Origin: Rhizoctonia solani
Taxonomy: Eukaryota; Basidiomycota; Agaricomycetes; Cantharellales; Ceratobasidiaceae
Length of the DNA stretch: 64,000 bases
Reading direction: 5' to 3'
NCBI RefSeq assembly: GCF_016906535.1
Contig: NC_057375.1
Coordinates: 434,001-498,000 of the forward strand
The notes under the pieces were generated by a model. That model worked only from the letters and a program-made list of their open reading frames with translations, did not search any database and had not been told where the DNA came from. Numbering within the stretch: the first letter of the stretch is position 1; each line of letters begins with the position of its first letter. The position numbers were made by a program, and so were the translations under genes. This document shows, piece after piece, positions 37,673 to 49,346 of the stretch.

Positions 37673-39130
37673 AGTTTAGTTGTGTATGGAGGTGTGATAC
37701 AAGCTGCTAGTGAGCTCTGAGTGGAGTATAGGACAGTAAATGCCACCAGCCAGAGGTTTTAGTTGAAATTATAGTCCGTTTATTAGTTCAAGTACGGCTC
37801 AGTTAATCTTACTAAATATCACTGTACAAGGCTAAAATACTGAAAATAAATATGTGCGTTTACGTAGAAATTGAGGTAAAATCAAGATCAATATGTACTA
37901 ACTTTAGGTGTTCATTCTCCCTCAGTAATTCATACTGTGGAAGGCATACTGGCGCTATAGCTTTCCAGCTATATTACACTGAAAAAAGATCTTTCACTGA
38001 CATACTGATCTTCAGATCTTATCACACCACAGTGTATATGCCCTAAAAATGATAGGGAGGCAATAGCGATCAGTGCTCAACCCATAAGGATACTCTTTGT
38101 GAGGTATAAAGTACCTGACGTCGAAGGCGGGGCTGGAGGCGATGTCAAAACTAATGAGACGAGCCGAGTGACTTGTCAGAGTCTCGCATTGGAAACAAGA
38201 GCAATTTCTATCTACATGAGCGGGGGTTTATCCATGTATCTAACAGTCGTGTCTGTATCTATGTGCCTAATTAATTGGGTCGAGCGAGAGCAAGTGAGAT
38301 GAAATGAGTGAAGCTTAAGTCGGTGGCAGTGCTGCGCGCGCCTCACACGGGGAAGGAAGGAGTGTCAGATGCTCAGGCGATTGGACACCATCGATGAAAA
38401 CAAATTAAAAGTTTGTCTTTCGTTATTCATCTGAGAAGTTTGGATCTACAGACATTATCTTGACCCATGGTGCATGAGTAAACAAAAACGCATCAAGACA
38501 AAGTGCACATCGGAATCACCGTGATGGAAACCTTTTTTTGATTCTGTGTATTCTACGACGCTCCGTGGCCGAGACCTATGATGCGACATTTCCGTTAAGG
38601 GCTATTATACAGGAGGTTCTGCAGTAACTGGACAAAACCTATTGTCATAGGGGCAAGATAGACAAGTAGTAGGCATAGCAGAGATTGGAGAAAGGGGCAT
38701 AGATAATCAGGCCACAGAGACACTGTAAACTATCAAACAGAGAGAGAGAGAGACAAAGAAGAGACAAAGAAGAGACAAAGAAGAGAGAAAAGAGAAAACT
38801 GGGTGGGAGCAGATTAGTTGTTGAGATGCAGTCAGTCAACAAGATTGGAGATTGGTGGCCTTGACTGTTGAAATATCTTGTAAATGCTAGATTCTTCTGT
38901 ATGTTCCATGCGCAGTAATTGAGTCAGTAGTATGAGTCATTCAATGCGCAGTTATATGCGCAGCACTTGTCCATATGACTTGGTAGGTTTCTTGGGATAT
39001 ATAAAGGCTTTCACACAAGCCCTCTAAAGCTGGCAACAGCAACAGCCCACTACCAAACTGCAGATGTGTGCTTTTACTTAGCACTCACCCAAATTCTCAC
39101 TATAAATGCGCATTTTCTTGATTACCAGAC
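37673..39130. other. Spacer between the inverted duplication and the retrotransposon block
   Basis: AT-rich, with no supported gene. It holds a purine-rich minisatellite (38739-38798). At 38.9-39.1 kb there is repeated CGCAG and a GGGATATATAAAGGC TATA-like stretch (near 38994-39008), which resembles LTR promoter sequence and may be an old LTR fragment. Confidence 0.4.
38739..38798 (+). repeat. Purine-rich microsatellite/minisatellite
   Basis: A short (AG)n run followed by three tandem copies of an 11-bp unit AGACAAAGAAG and a degenerate continuation. Confidence 0.85.
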
Positions 39131-40189
39131 TGTTGTAGACACATGTATACCAAGGGAATTAATTCCTATTTTCTTGAATTTAAACAAAGTCAAATGGACA
39201 ATACTTTCAATCACGTGACTTTGGCGCTTATATCATACACTAAGCACCAAGCCACGTCCCCACCCACACTTACCTCATCATACGTAGCCACCTCACCTGA
39301 TGACATCACTATGACACATCAGTGACAGTATACATGAGTAAGGCTGACTGCAGAGCAGAGTTCTTATTGGATCACATATTGGATATATTGTATTTGTAAT
39401 TAGTTTGTACTTAGAATATATAAGGAGGCCAACCAACCATGGTAACACCCAGGTTGATTACCTCTTGTTGCACTCCACATTGTACAAGCCCTTAAGGCAG
39501 TAAATACTTAGCTACAACACCTCAAGTGTGACTCACTGTACTTACTTAGTGTCATGCCCTAGAGGCATGACCACCTTAGAATCCACTAAGTCAAAGAAAT
39601 AGTGAATTATGCGCTATTTTCATGAAGATTTATGGATATATGCATCTTATGCTGTTTAAGCGCTGAGCACGTATTATGTAATCTAATCACATGACTTTGA
39701 GTCATGTGATCACGTCTTTCTTATCTTTGGTCATGTGACCTTATCTTTGTTGTGATGTTTGTACATGTATTTACTATTCCCTTCCTTGTGAATATATAAG
39801 GAGGGTTCTGAGAGCCTTAAGCCTCAGAACTCAACCTCTTATCCCCATCCACACCTACTACCCTAAGACATACACCTAAGAGTATTGCCTGAGAGCATAC
39901 CAGTCCCTGTCAAAGGTCCCTTGCCCAGCTGTCTTAACAGCATAGTGCACTCTTACTACATTGGTCTTGTCCAACCCCTTATCTGGCAGTTGCCTGAGCT
40001 CTGTTAGATCCTACTAGCCCATACTTAAGTCCCTCTGGGCTGTTAGCTAGTTAGGTTTACCCTGTGGTAGTTGTTGGCTCTGACACTTAGCTTGGCAACG
40101 CCCATAAGGCCTTGGTCATTGTTTCCACTTGTATTCCCATACGGCCATAAGTGCCTGCGCCCTTGATGTCCTTACAGACGTCTAGGACA
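39131..40189 (+). repeat. Family-A LTR, interrupted by a solo LTR
   Basis: Begins TGTTGTAGAC and ends GTCTAGGACA, near-inverted termini. The parts 39131-39549 and 40086-40189 align with the uninterrupted solo copy at 48759-49341. The TATA box is AATATATAAGG near 39416-39426 and the predicted RNA start is AGGTTGATTACCT at 39451-39463. Confidence 0.85.
39550..40085 (+). repeat. Solo LTR (family B) nested in the E1 LTR
   Basis: 536 bp, begins TGTCATGCCC and ends GGCTCTGACA. It is flanked by a perfect 5-bp duplication CTTAG (39545-39549 and 40086-40090), exactly where the family-A LTR is interrupted. The first bases form a hairpin (GTCATGCC/GGCATGAC). A TATA-like AATATATAAGG lies near 39791. Confidence 0.88.
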
Positions 40190-40191
40190 CT

Positions 40192-40204
40192 AGGTAATCA
40201 ACCT
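40192..40204 (+). promoter_or_regulatory. E1 primer binding site, self-primer type
   Basis: AGGTAATCAACCT lies 2 nt after the LTR end and is the perfect 13-nt reverse complement of 39451-39463, about 30 nt downstream of the LTR TATA box. This matches the self-priming layout known for Tf1; there is no TGG for a tRNA CCA end. Confidence 0.75.
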
Positions 40205-40671
40205 TAAGTTGGTTGCAAACTGTGCCCACCAGCACACCCACCACTTAGCTCAACAACAAGAAGGCCCCTAGTACTAGCACCAGGGAAATCAGGTGATTGG
40301 GATTGCCTTTTGCTGTCAATAATCAAACCAGTGTCATCCACACCTAGTACCAAATTGCTATAAGGCTAATGGGTTCTAATTGTCTGCATACCAATGGTTG
40401 CTGCACCATGTACCAGCAACCTCAGACAGCAGATACACCCACTTGCAGAGACTAGGCCCTACATTACACCCGCCCACAGCTGTAATTAGCAGCACTTACT
40501 GTCAATGCTAGGTTGTTTGACGCAGAGGTTTAGCAATAGCCATAGTAAAGCACCCATAAGTCCTGATATAGGCACATACTAGTTACCCCTCATCCACCAT
40601 TACCTCCTGCACCCCCTTGTTCTTTGTCCTGGGCATCTACCCACACTGGACAGTCATATCCCACACACGCC

Positions 40672-41567
40672 ATGGCAACCCATTCCCAGCCACCCTCTCA
40701 AGCCCTCCCCTATTGATCAGGGACAGCTGGAATCCCTCATTCCACCAGCCTCCCCTGAGCTCAGCAATGTCTCACTTGAGCAGGTCATCCGCCTCCTTTG
40801 GGGATTACAATCCCAAGTTGACTGTATCAAGCAGGCCCTCTTGGAACAAGCCAAATTAGTCAAAGGTTCAAACAATGTTGAGAACATCTCACAAACAGTC
40901 AATATTGTCAAGGATGGGCTTGCCCAGCTCCAGCACACCCAGGGTCCCCACACCCCAGAAGAACAAAAACCCCTGCAATTGAGGAAATTCCCAGGGCCAT
41001 GCCCAAAGCCAAGCCTATTGGCAAGGCTCAACCCTTCCTTGGGGCCCCCGCTCCCATCATCTCTACAGGGGCTCCAAGGCGCAACCCCCTCACCTCTTCA
41101 ATCCCTACCCCTCCTTGTCCTTCCTCCAGGACCAGCTCCAGCCACTTCTTCCCAAGGACCTCCACCAGCGCCCAAGTCCCTCAGGCGCTGCCTCCAGCCC
41201 TCTCCGCTGTAAAAGTGGACCACCCAGATGCCTTCAAAGGCAAAATTGGCTTGGAGGCCAAGCAATGGCTGACACAAATGTTAGCCTGGGTACATCTCAA
41301 TCAGAGGCAGTTTCCCATGGACCTGGAGGTCCTATCATTCCTCTCATGAACATGACAGAGGCCAGTGGAGCTTGGGCCCATCCCCATTTGGACCAACTAG
41401 GGTCCCACTGCACACTCATCCAAACCGTGGATGAGTTCAAAGTTGAATTCCTGGCTGCCTTGGCAACCCAGACGCAACCAGAGCAGCAGAGCAGAAGATC
41501 ACTTCCCTCACCTGTCAGAGCCAACAACTACCTGAGAGGTAACCCAACAAGCTATTGCCTAATATAG
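40672..41567 (+). pseudogene. E1 gag relic
   Basis: Begins ATG (MATHSQPPSQALP), then a TGA and a frame change near 40715. The main frames carry a coiled-coil-like part (SLEQVIRLLWGLQSQVD, with NVENISQTVNIVKDGLAQL), a Pro-rich linker, and the gag core VDHPDAFKGKIGLEAKQWL and FKVEFLAALATQ, typical of Ty3/gypsy capsid. Frame shifts are visible near 40965 and 41345 and the sequence stops before the zinc knuckle. Confidence 0.7.
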
Positions 41568-41715
41568 GACTTATCAGCTAGTGGGATCCAACAATGCTCA
41601 AGGCAATTGCCAGATAAGGGTAGGACAAGACCTATATAAAGTAAAGTGCACTTGTTGTAAATTGGGGGAAAAGAGGTTGAGACTCTGGTGTGAGCAGAGT
41701 CTGTGTTGGAAGATT

Positions 41716-41898
41716 TTAAACAGCAAGACTTGACCTCTTCGTCAATTCACCTAAGTTCTTACCTACCCATTGCCCTGCTCCCTTGTTGAGCCCTAAACCA
41801 TACCCCCTGGGCCTTCGTCGCTCTGTTTCATAGTCCATTGGTGATAGGGCCACGGACTTTAAACCACTTGTATCATAGGTCCAAGCTTAGTTGCGACA
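41716..41898 (+). repeat. E2 5' LTR lacking U3
   Basis: Aligns with the 3' LTR only from TAAACAGCAAGACTTGACC onward and ends TTGCGACA. The sequence to its left is unrelated to U3 of the 3' LTR. It also lacks a roughly 49-bp stretch present in the 3' LTR near 48000-48048. Confidence 0.75.
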
Positions 41899-41900
41899 CT

Positions 41901-41911
41901 AGGTCAAGTCT
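41901..41911 (+). promoter_or_regulatory. E2 primer binding site, self-primer type
   Basis: AGGTCAAGTCT, 2 nt after the LTR end, is the perfect 11-nt reverse complement of AGACTTGACCT at 41726-41736 (also 47934-47944 in the 3' LTR), which starts about 30 nt after the TATATAA box at 47900-47906. Confidence 0.75.
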
Positions 41912-42701
41912 CTTACTGGTACTCTTGTCGACAAACAAGAACTGCGCTTAGATAAGCACTAAAACCTGAAACGGTATCACATTGTAGCCCCTGTGTAATA
42001 ATCAAAGACAGGAATACGAGTAGTAAGGTTGCGGGATAGCCCTTTGCCAGCAATTGTCCGCATACCAAGGTGTCCGCACCCTTAGCCATACGCTGTTAGT
42101 CAGCCAAACCTCCGCTTACTAAAAACCCAATTAATAATCACGCTCGTACACAGCTGTTGATATTAGTATAGGGATAGTCTAACGCTAGTGGGGAAGCAAA
42201 CAGTTAGTATTTAGCGCTATAATCCGTTTCATCTATCTGATCAAGTACCGATTCATATCGGGAACGCATCCTAGTGTTTGATTTTTTAGATCTCATCCTT
42301 TTGCCATCTTTTGGCCTTATTCCATTGTCACCCGCTACCTCTACTCAAAAAAACCATTAGCAACATTACCACGTATTAGTTGGTCGCATCAACACCTAGA
42401 AGAACATATTGCTCGAATCAAAGAACCAGGGCTAGTCCAAACTATTGCCCATATCAAACATCATAAATCATTCGCCAAGCGCCTCATACTATTTACAAGG
42501 CAGATCTTCAGGAGCAAAAGAACCTTATTGCCATATTGAATCCCACAATCGAGACTTAGCTCTTACAATTGAAGAGCAAGAAAGGCGCATTGAAGAAAGG
42601 ATCAACTGCTAGTTGAAAAAGAAATCAAGCTAGACAATTTCCATTGTTCTATTCAGGACATCACCCAAGACGGAAAGGGCGAATCCACTATTACAAAGAA
42701 T

Positions 42702-44212
42702 ATGAGTTTTTTGCAGTCTCATATGACAATGCCTGGTTTGGGCGCGATGGGAGAGACTAATTTGTCTTCTTCCCAAATCCAATTGGGGTGGTCTGCCCCA
42801 TCTTCCCGAACTCATACTCCTGCCCCTGCGGCTGTGCTGCCACATGTATATTCTCCCATGTCCTTTGATCAAATGTCAGATTGTGAACTCCTTGATATGG
42901 TCGCCCAAAACATGATTGTTTTAAAAAAAGAATTCTCGCAATTACAAGGCGCCTACAAAGCGCAACATGATCAATTAGCATTGCTAAGGGCTGAACTTGA
43001 GGAACATTGCAATCAGTCGCGTAACCAACATGTGTTTTATTCTAATCAAATTCAAGGAGCTGCCACCTCCATCCAGGTGGTGCAAGATCAATTGCTCCAC
43101 ATGTCTACCACTTGTCCCATGGCCCCACCTCCACCTCCTCCACCTGCTGGTACAAGCACAGCCACCACTGCCCACACTTCCCCACCTGTTTCTACGTCTT
43201 CAGATTAAAATTTGCCAAGCCCAATAAGTTCAATGGCAAGAAGAGGATGCCCTTAACTTCATTATGCCTGCCAAGCCTATATAAGGGCAAAAGGGGCCAA
43301 TCAATCCCACAAAGAAAAAATCTTGTGGGTAACGTCATATTTGAAGGTGCTGCGGAAGATTGGGTACGCCCATACAAGGAAAGGAAGGTGTTCAGGGGAG
43401 AGGCGGTTCCCTTATTGGAAGATATTGATACATTTTGGGTTGAGTTCACAAAGCATTATGTAGATACAAATTGTGATGAGAAGTACCGCCAAAAATGGAA
43501 TAATTTACGACAGAAAGCATCAGTACAAGAATATACTCGCAAATTCCAGCAGTACTCAGTGTCCTTAGGGTACAGCAATGAGACGTTACGCAATAAGTAC
43601 TATGATGGCCTCCAAAACAATATCAAGGACATCATGCTTTCCACTATGTTCCAATGGCGTTGTGCTACGGCTCAACAAGTGTATGACAAGGCAGAAGAAA
43701 TTGCCAACCACATTGAGTCAACTTGTCTTTCCAACCCATCTGTCTCCGCTGCTTGTACGTCTTCCAACACTGTCTCCACCCCTACTTCCAACCCCACTCC
43801 TACTCGTACTTGTCTTAATGTTGGGGACAATGTCTATATGATTGATCCACCACTCGCCGCGCCAAGAAAGGCGCTATTACTTCAATTGTTTGCACTACCT
43901 CTGGCAACATGCCAAATGTCAGGTGGAATGGAGAATCCAAGGACACAATGATCCCATTCCCCTCCCTTAAGAAAGATGAACGCCCCGCTGCGGCTGCACC
44001 TGTTAAAACCATCATTGCACCTACTCCTATTCTAGCCTCAAACTCTAAAGGTCCAGGTCCCATGGATCTTGATGGAAGAGGATTTTCAAATCTCACATGC
44101 CATGTATGCGGTGGAAAAGGTCATTTTGCACGCAGTTGCCCCTCTAAGCCCATGTCTGGACATGTGGCTAATGTTGAATGGTCTTGGGAAAGGCCTAAAG
44201 AAGAAAATTGAA
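42702..44212 (+). pseudogene. E2 gag
   Basis: First part starts MSFLQSHMTMPGLGAM, with a coiled coil (LLDMVAQNMIVLKKEFSQL) and a Pro run. A TAA at 43206 and a shift lead into the capsid part (KFAKPNKFNGKK, AEDWVRPYKE, YVDTNCDEKYRQKW). A further shift near 43905 leads to the last frame with the CCHC zinc knuckle CHVCGGKGHFARSC (near 44099-44140), which binds element RNA. More gag-like coding seems to lie upstream from about 42350 but is broken. Confidence 0.75.
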
Positions 44213-44288
44213 TTGAAGTTGTCTCTGATGAGGAGGAGTCGGGAAAAGGAAAAGCCAAGGCCAACTAAGGAGTAAGGCACTTGGCTGT

Positions 44289-47200
44289 ATGCTTGCGGAT
44301 TTGCACCATGTAAACAATAATCTTGAAATATTCTCATTATGTAACTCCTCTCAAATATATGCGTCGTTTATTGCAAATCCGTGTGAATCTCCTAAAACCC
44401 AAAAATCCAGCTTTTTGGCTAAACCTTTTCAAGGAAAAGCCATGATTGATTCTGGAGCTATGTCGTGCTTCATACACCCTCTCTTGGTAGAAACCTATCA
44501 ACTTCCCACCTACCTTCATCCAATTCCTAAAAAACTCCGCGTTATTGATGGCCAAGAAATTGATTCCGGCCAAATCACTCATTTCACTCGTTTCAAATGC
44601 ACTATTGGTAACCATACCGAAGAACTAGAAGGCCATATCTCAAACATTGGCAACCATCAGTTAGTTTTAGGAATGTCATGGCTAAAAAAGCATAACCCCC
44701 AAATATCATGGGAAAAACATACACTTGTCTTTAATTTGTTATACTGTTCCAATAATTGCCTACCCGCACCTGCTGTTTTAGAACTCAAAGCAGTAGAAGA
44801 AATCCCCACTCCCTACCAAGAATTCTCTAGAGTCTTTTCAGAAGAGGAATCATCCAAATTACCGCCTCATTGTCCTTATGATATTGCTATCGAGTTGCTC
44901 CCTGACGCAAAACCCTGACATGGCCCCATTTATAGCCTAGGTCCAAGGGAGGATGCAGAACTCAAGGAAACTATTGAAAAGCAACTCAAGGCCGGATTGA
45001 TTCAACCCTCAAAGTCTCCTATGGCTTCTCCAATCTTATTTGTCAAGAAAAAGAATGGAAAGTTACGCATGTGTGTGGACTACCGGCGCTTAAATAGCAT
45101 GACCAAGAAGAATGTGTACCCTTTACCTTTGCCACAGAATCTTATCAAAAAGTTACAAGGCGCCAAGATCTTTAGTAAATTTGATCTTAAAGCAGGGTAC
45201 AATTAGTCCAAATCAAAGAAGGTGACAAATGGAAAACAGCCTTCAAGACAAAATACGGATTATTTGAGTACTTGGTCATGCCTTTTGGGTTAACAAATGC
45301 ACCGGCGGTTTTCCAAGACATGATGAATGAAATATTCCAAGACCTTTTGGATGTCTATGTCATTATCTACCTGGACGACATTTTAGTATTCTCCTTGAAT
45401 GAAAAAGATCACAAGGCCCATGTGCAAGAAGTACTAAAGAGGCTACAGGACAATGATCTCTTCTGCAACATTGAAAAATGCCATTTCCACGTCAAAAAAA
45501 TTGATTACCTGGGGTTCATCATATTGGAGTCTGGCATAGAAGTTGATCAGTCTAAAGTCACAGATGCAATGAATTGGTCAACACCTAAGAATGTCAAAAA
45601 TATCCAGGAATTCTTAGGATTTGTGAACTTTTATAGACAATTCATCCCCAACTTTGGCAATATGGCACAACCCTTGTACAACTTGCTCAAGAAAGATAGT
45701 GTTTGGAAATGGGACTTGGCAGCAGAACAACAGTCTTTTGATGGTCTGAAAAAATGTCTTACGTCAGCACCATTGCTTCTACAACCGGATACCACAAGGC
45801 AATTCTATGTGGAATGCGACGCATCAGACTATGCAACAGGAGCCATACTATCCCAACGCAACTCTGAAGGGAAATTGGCTCCAGTAGCCTATCTGTCCAA
45901 ATCCTTATCCCCTGCCAAAAAAAATTACAATATCTTTGACAAGGAATTGTTGGCGGTCATTAGAGCATTTAAAGAATGGCGCCATTTGCTAGAAGGATCT
46001 GAATTGCCAGTCCAAGTTCTAACGGATCATAAGAACTTGGAGTACTTTTCCACGTCTCAATCTTTGAATAAACGGCAAATTAGATGGGCCAACTTCCTAG
46101 TTGATTACAATTTCCAAATTATCTACAGGCCAGGAGCACAAAACAAAAAGGCAGATATCCTCTCAAGACGCTACGATCTGGTACCCCTTGAAGGGGGGGT
46201 AGAGAACCAGGTTCTCCTAAAACCGGAACTTTTTATTGCATCCATAACTCCGGATCAGGAAATCAATGATCTAATTGGCAAGGCCATTTACAAGGATGAT
46301 TGCCTTAAGGAAATTCTACACAAACTCCAGAACAAGGAAAAGGTCTTAGACTGGGAGTTGAGAGAAGGTTTACTATGGTTTCAAGGAAAAATATTTGTAC
46401 CAAAGGATGACACTATTAGGAGCCTCATCCTGGAATCTAGGCATGATGCATTAGCCGCAGGACATCCGGGACAAGCTAGAACATTAGAACTTGTCTCCAG
46501 GAGTTACTACTGGCCATCACTGAAAAAGTTTGTCAATTCTTACGTCAACCACTGCAAAACCTGCATCAGGTCCAAGCCAACAAATCAATTACCTGTGGGC
46601 CTATTAAAACCATTGCAAATTCCTGAACGCCCCTGGGAAGACATTGCTTATGATATGATTGTGGGACTACCGGTTTCAGAAGGTTTTGATGCTATCCTGA
46701 CAGTGATTGATTGATTCTCAAAAATGGTCCACTTCATTCCCACCCAATCCACGTTGTCTGCCATTGATATTGCCAACCTATTTGTCACATACATATGGAA
46801 GCTACATGGCCTCCCCAAAAGCACAGTCTCAGATAGAGGTCCCACATTTAACGCCACATTCATTCGTCATCTCTATAAAAGGCTGGACATTAAGCCAACA
46901 TATTCCACGGTGTATCATCCCCAGACAGATGGACAGACTGAACGCATACAAAGAGAAGCCAAGATCTTTATACAAATGTTTGGGAATCATTGCCAATCAG
47001 ATTGGGTAGCATTACTACCATTGGCTGAATTTGCTCTAAACAATTTAAAGCAAACTTCCACAGGCAAATCCCCCTTCCAAATTTGTTATGGCTATAATCC
47101 AAGATTTTTGGTTGGTCAAAAATCAGACAAGGTAGTTCCAAACGCAGACAAACATGCAGAATTTCTGGAAAAAGGATACGATGAAGTCAAAGCAGCTCTA

Positions 47201-47710
47201 TCCTTATCCCAGGAAAGAATGAAGTACTTTTATGATCAAAGACATAAAGACAAAGATGAAATTCAAGTAGGAGACAAGGCCTGGCTGAGTCATCAAAACA
47301 TATCCACAGACAGACCCTCAATGAAACTCAGCCATAAAAAATTAGGACCCTACTTAGTAATTGAAAGAATAGGATCACACGCATACAAACTTCAATTACC
47401 CCACACTATGCGCATACACCCTGTGTTCCATATCAATCTTCTTACTAAATTTCATCCTGACCCTCACGGACGCAACCCTCCCCAACCTGCACCCATTATC
47501 ACAAAAGAAGGAGAGGAGGAATATGAGGTTGAAAAAATCCTGGATAGCAAATGGAAAGGACGTGGTAAAACAAGGAAACTATGGTATCTGGTTAAGTGGA
47601 AAGGATATGATGAAGGAAGCAATTCCTGGGAGCCAATTGATAATGTGGCCAATGCCAAGGAAGCAAAAGAAGAGTTCCATAAGGAGTACCCTGATGCAGT
47701 TGGAGCTTGA
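44289..47710 (+). pseudogene. E2 pol (protease-RT-RNase H-integrase-chromodomain)
   Basis: Aspartic protease motif AMIDSGA (about 44440); RT with KLRMCVDYRRLN, MPFGLTNAPAVFQ and an intact YLDD at 45368-45379; RNase H with ECDASDYATGAIL; integrase with the His/Cys region (HPGQ...CKTC) and acidic residues in TVSDRGPTF and PQTDGQTER; C-terminal chromodomain (EEYEVEKILDSK, WYLVKWKGYDE, NSWEP). Breaks: TGA 44916-44918 and TGA 46712-46714, both at positions where relatives encode Arg (CGA), and a 1-nt deletion making TAG at 45204-45206. Integrase and chromodomain remain open from 46715 to 47710. Confidence 0.88.
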
Positions 47711-47721
47711 AGAGGGGGTAA

Positions 47722-48162
47722 TGTCATGACCTTCATTGGCATGACATGAATTTATACTATTTTTTACCTTTTTTCCAAGATAGTTTCCTTTTCTGGTATA
47801 TATGACTCATCAAGATCACATGATATATTTGATATATGATGTGAAATTGTAAATGACTCACTATTTAGTACTGTTGTTTTTGATGTGGCTTTCTCCATGT
47901 ATATAAACCAGGTCAAGTTGCCGCTAAACAGCAAGACTTGACCTCTTCGTCAATTCACCTAAGTTCTTACCTACCCATTGCCCTGCTCCCTTGTTGAGCC
48001 TAGTGCACTTTACTTAAGCATCATTTACCAGGCCCTTGTTGCCCTCTACCCTAAACCATACCCCCTGGGCCTTCGTCGCCCCTCTTTGTTTCATAGTCCA
48101 TTGGTGATAGGGCCACGGACTTTAAACCCACTTGTATCATAGGTCCAAGCTTAGTTGCAACA
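47722..48162 (+). repeat. E2 3' LTR
   Basis: 441 bp, starts TGTCATGACC directly after the polypurine tract and ends TTGCAACA. A 5' hairpin (GTCATG...CATGAC) and a TATATAA box at 47900-47906 are visible. Confidence 0.85.
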
Positions 48163-48381
48163 CTTACTGCCCAGTAACTACTTAGACAACACCCTTTGCA
48201 CTGCCTTAAGCGGCTTCCTCACTGTACATACTTAGTTTGCCATTGCCCCTAAGGCCTTGGTCATTGTAGTATAGCTGGTTGTTGTTGTAGGTAGCTTGCT
48301 CACCGCCTTACACGGTTATTACTTAGATACATCCAGCTGCAAGCGCCACCCACCTTGACATCCTTACAGACATCTAGGACA
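48163..48381 (+). repeat. Family-A LTR tail fragment
   Basis: Aligns with the last part of the family-A LTRs (CAGTAACTACTTAG, GCCTTAAG, AAGGCCTTGGTCATTG) and ends ATCTAGGACA. It directly abuts the E2 3' LTR, as if E2 had landed in a family-A LTR. Confidence 0.75.
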
Positions 48382-48385
48382 CGCC

Positions 48386-48705
48386 TGATTTTTCTAATAT
48401 TTTTAACATTTTTTCTGAACTTGATATCTATTGTTTTCTAATCACATGACCTTGGTGCTTATTATGCCAAGATGCCACACCAAGATGCTGTGCCAAGGGC
48501 GCTTAGGAGAAATCCATGCTTCTGCACAATCCACAGCATGCTTCTTATTTTATATATGTACTTCTTTTCTCATGCACACAGACCATGTAGATAGTGCCCT
48601 TACTTCTATATATACAGCAGGGAAGTTGCTTGGAGACACCAAGTCAATTTTACCTTGTCTCATATCCATTGAGGAGGCATCCCAGCCAGCTAAGTAGCCA
48701 GCCCC
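48386..48705 (+). repeat. Old E-family LTR fragment, CpG-depleted
   Basis: Aligns with 58070-58400 of the solo E-family LTR in the same orientation, including TCTATATATACAGCAG near 48605. CpG sites of the younger copies are mostly TpG or CpA here. Confidence 0.75.
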
Positions 48706-48758
48706 CATCAGAAGTAACTGTTAAGAGTTGTGTAAGTACAGGAGTAAGAAAGAATTAC

Positions 48759-49341
48759 TGTTGTAGACACACTCAATACCAGGGAATTTATTCCCATTTT
48801 CTCAAATTTAAACAAACTCAAGCGGACAACATTTTCAATCATGTGACTCTGGCGCTTATATCATACCTAAGCGCCAAGCCACGTCCCCATCCGCGCTTAC
48901 TCATCACACGTAGCCACCTCCACCTGATGACATCATTATGACACATCAGTGACACGTATGCATGAGTAAGAACAACTGCAGAGCGGGGTTCTTATTTGAT
49001 ACAGTATTGCATATGATTGTATTTGTAATTAGCTAGCTCTGTAATATATAAGGAGGCCAACCAACCATGGTAACACCCAGGTTGATTACCTCCTGTTGCA
49101 TCTCCAAACTTGTACAAGGCCTTAGGCCAGTAACTACTAAGACCCCTACCACCTGTACTCATTGCCTTAAGTGGCCTCCTCATTGTAGATACATAGTTTG
49201 CCAATGCCACTAGGGCCTTGGTCATTGTACTTAGATAGTTGACCGTTGTAGGTAGCACTCACACTGCCTTAAGCAGCTTACTTAGTTACATACGGCCACA
49301 AGCGCCTGCTGCCTCAACGCCCCTTAAGGATGTCTAGGACA
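48759..49341 (+). repeat. Family-A solo LTR
   Basis: 583 bp, starts TGTTGTAGAC and ends GTCTAGGACA. It is flanked by a perfect 5-bp duplication ATTAC (48754-48758 and 49342-49346), so it is a solo LTR left after recombination. It contains a TAATATATAAGG box near 49041 and the AGGTTGATTACCT predicted RNA start. Confidence 0.9.
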
Positions 49342-49346
49342 ATTAC

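Larger units (their letters stand above)
39131..41570 (+). mobile_element. E1: truncated Ty3/gypsy element (5' LTR plus gag)
   Basis: Consists of a complete 5' LTR (family A, split by a solo LTR), a self-primer-type binding site just inside it, an untranslated leader and a gag relic. No pol remains and the 3' LTR is missing; a family-A LTR tail at 48163-48381 could be what is left of it, with E2 lying in between. The flanks of the LTR (CAGAC and CTAGG) do not match, as expected for the 5' LTR of an element rather than a solo LTR. Confidence 0.7.
41716..48162 (+). mobile_element. E2: Ty3/gypsy chromovirus, degenerate
   Basis: Order: R-U5-like partial LTR (41716-41898), primer site, leader with degenerate reading frames (41912-42701), gag, protease, reverse transcriptase, RNase H, integrase, chromodomain, G-rich polypurine tract (AGAGGGGG after the stop at 47710) and a 3' LTR. 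Coding is broken by in-frame stops and frame shifts, so it cannot move on its own. No matching target duplication was found. Confidence 0.85.

Noticed and set aside
40086..40189. Tail of the nested solo LTR
   Set aside because: First taken as part of the 39550 LTR because it ends in the usual GGACA; the CTTAG duplication and alignment to 48759-49341 show it is the end of the interrupted family-A LTR.
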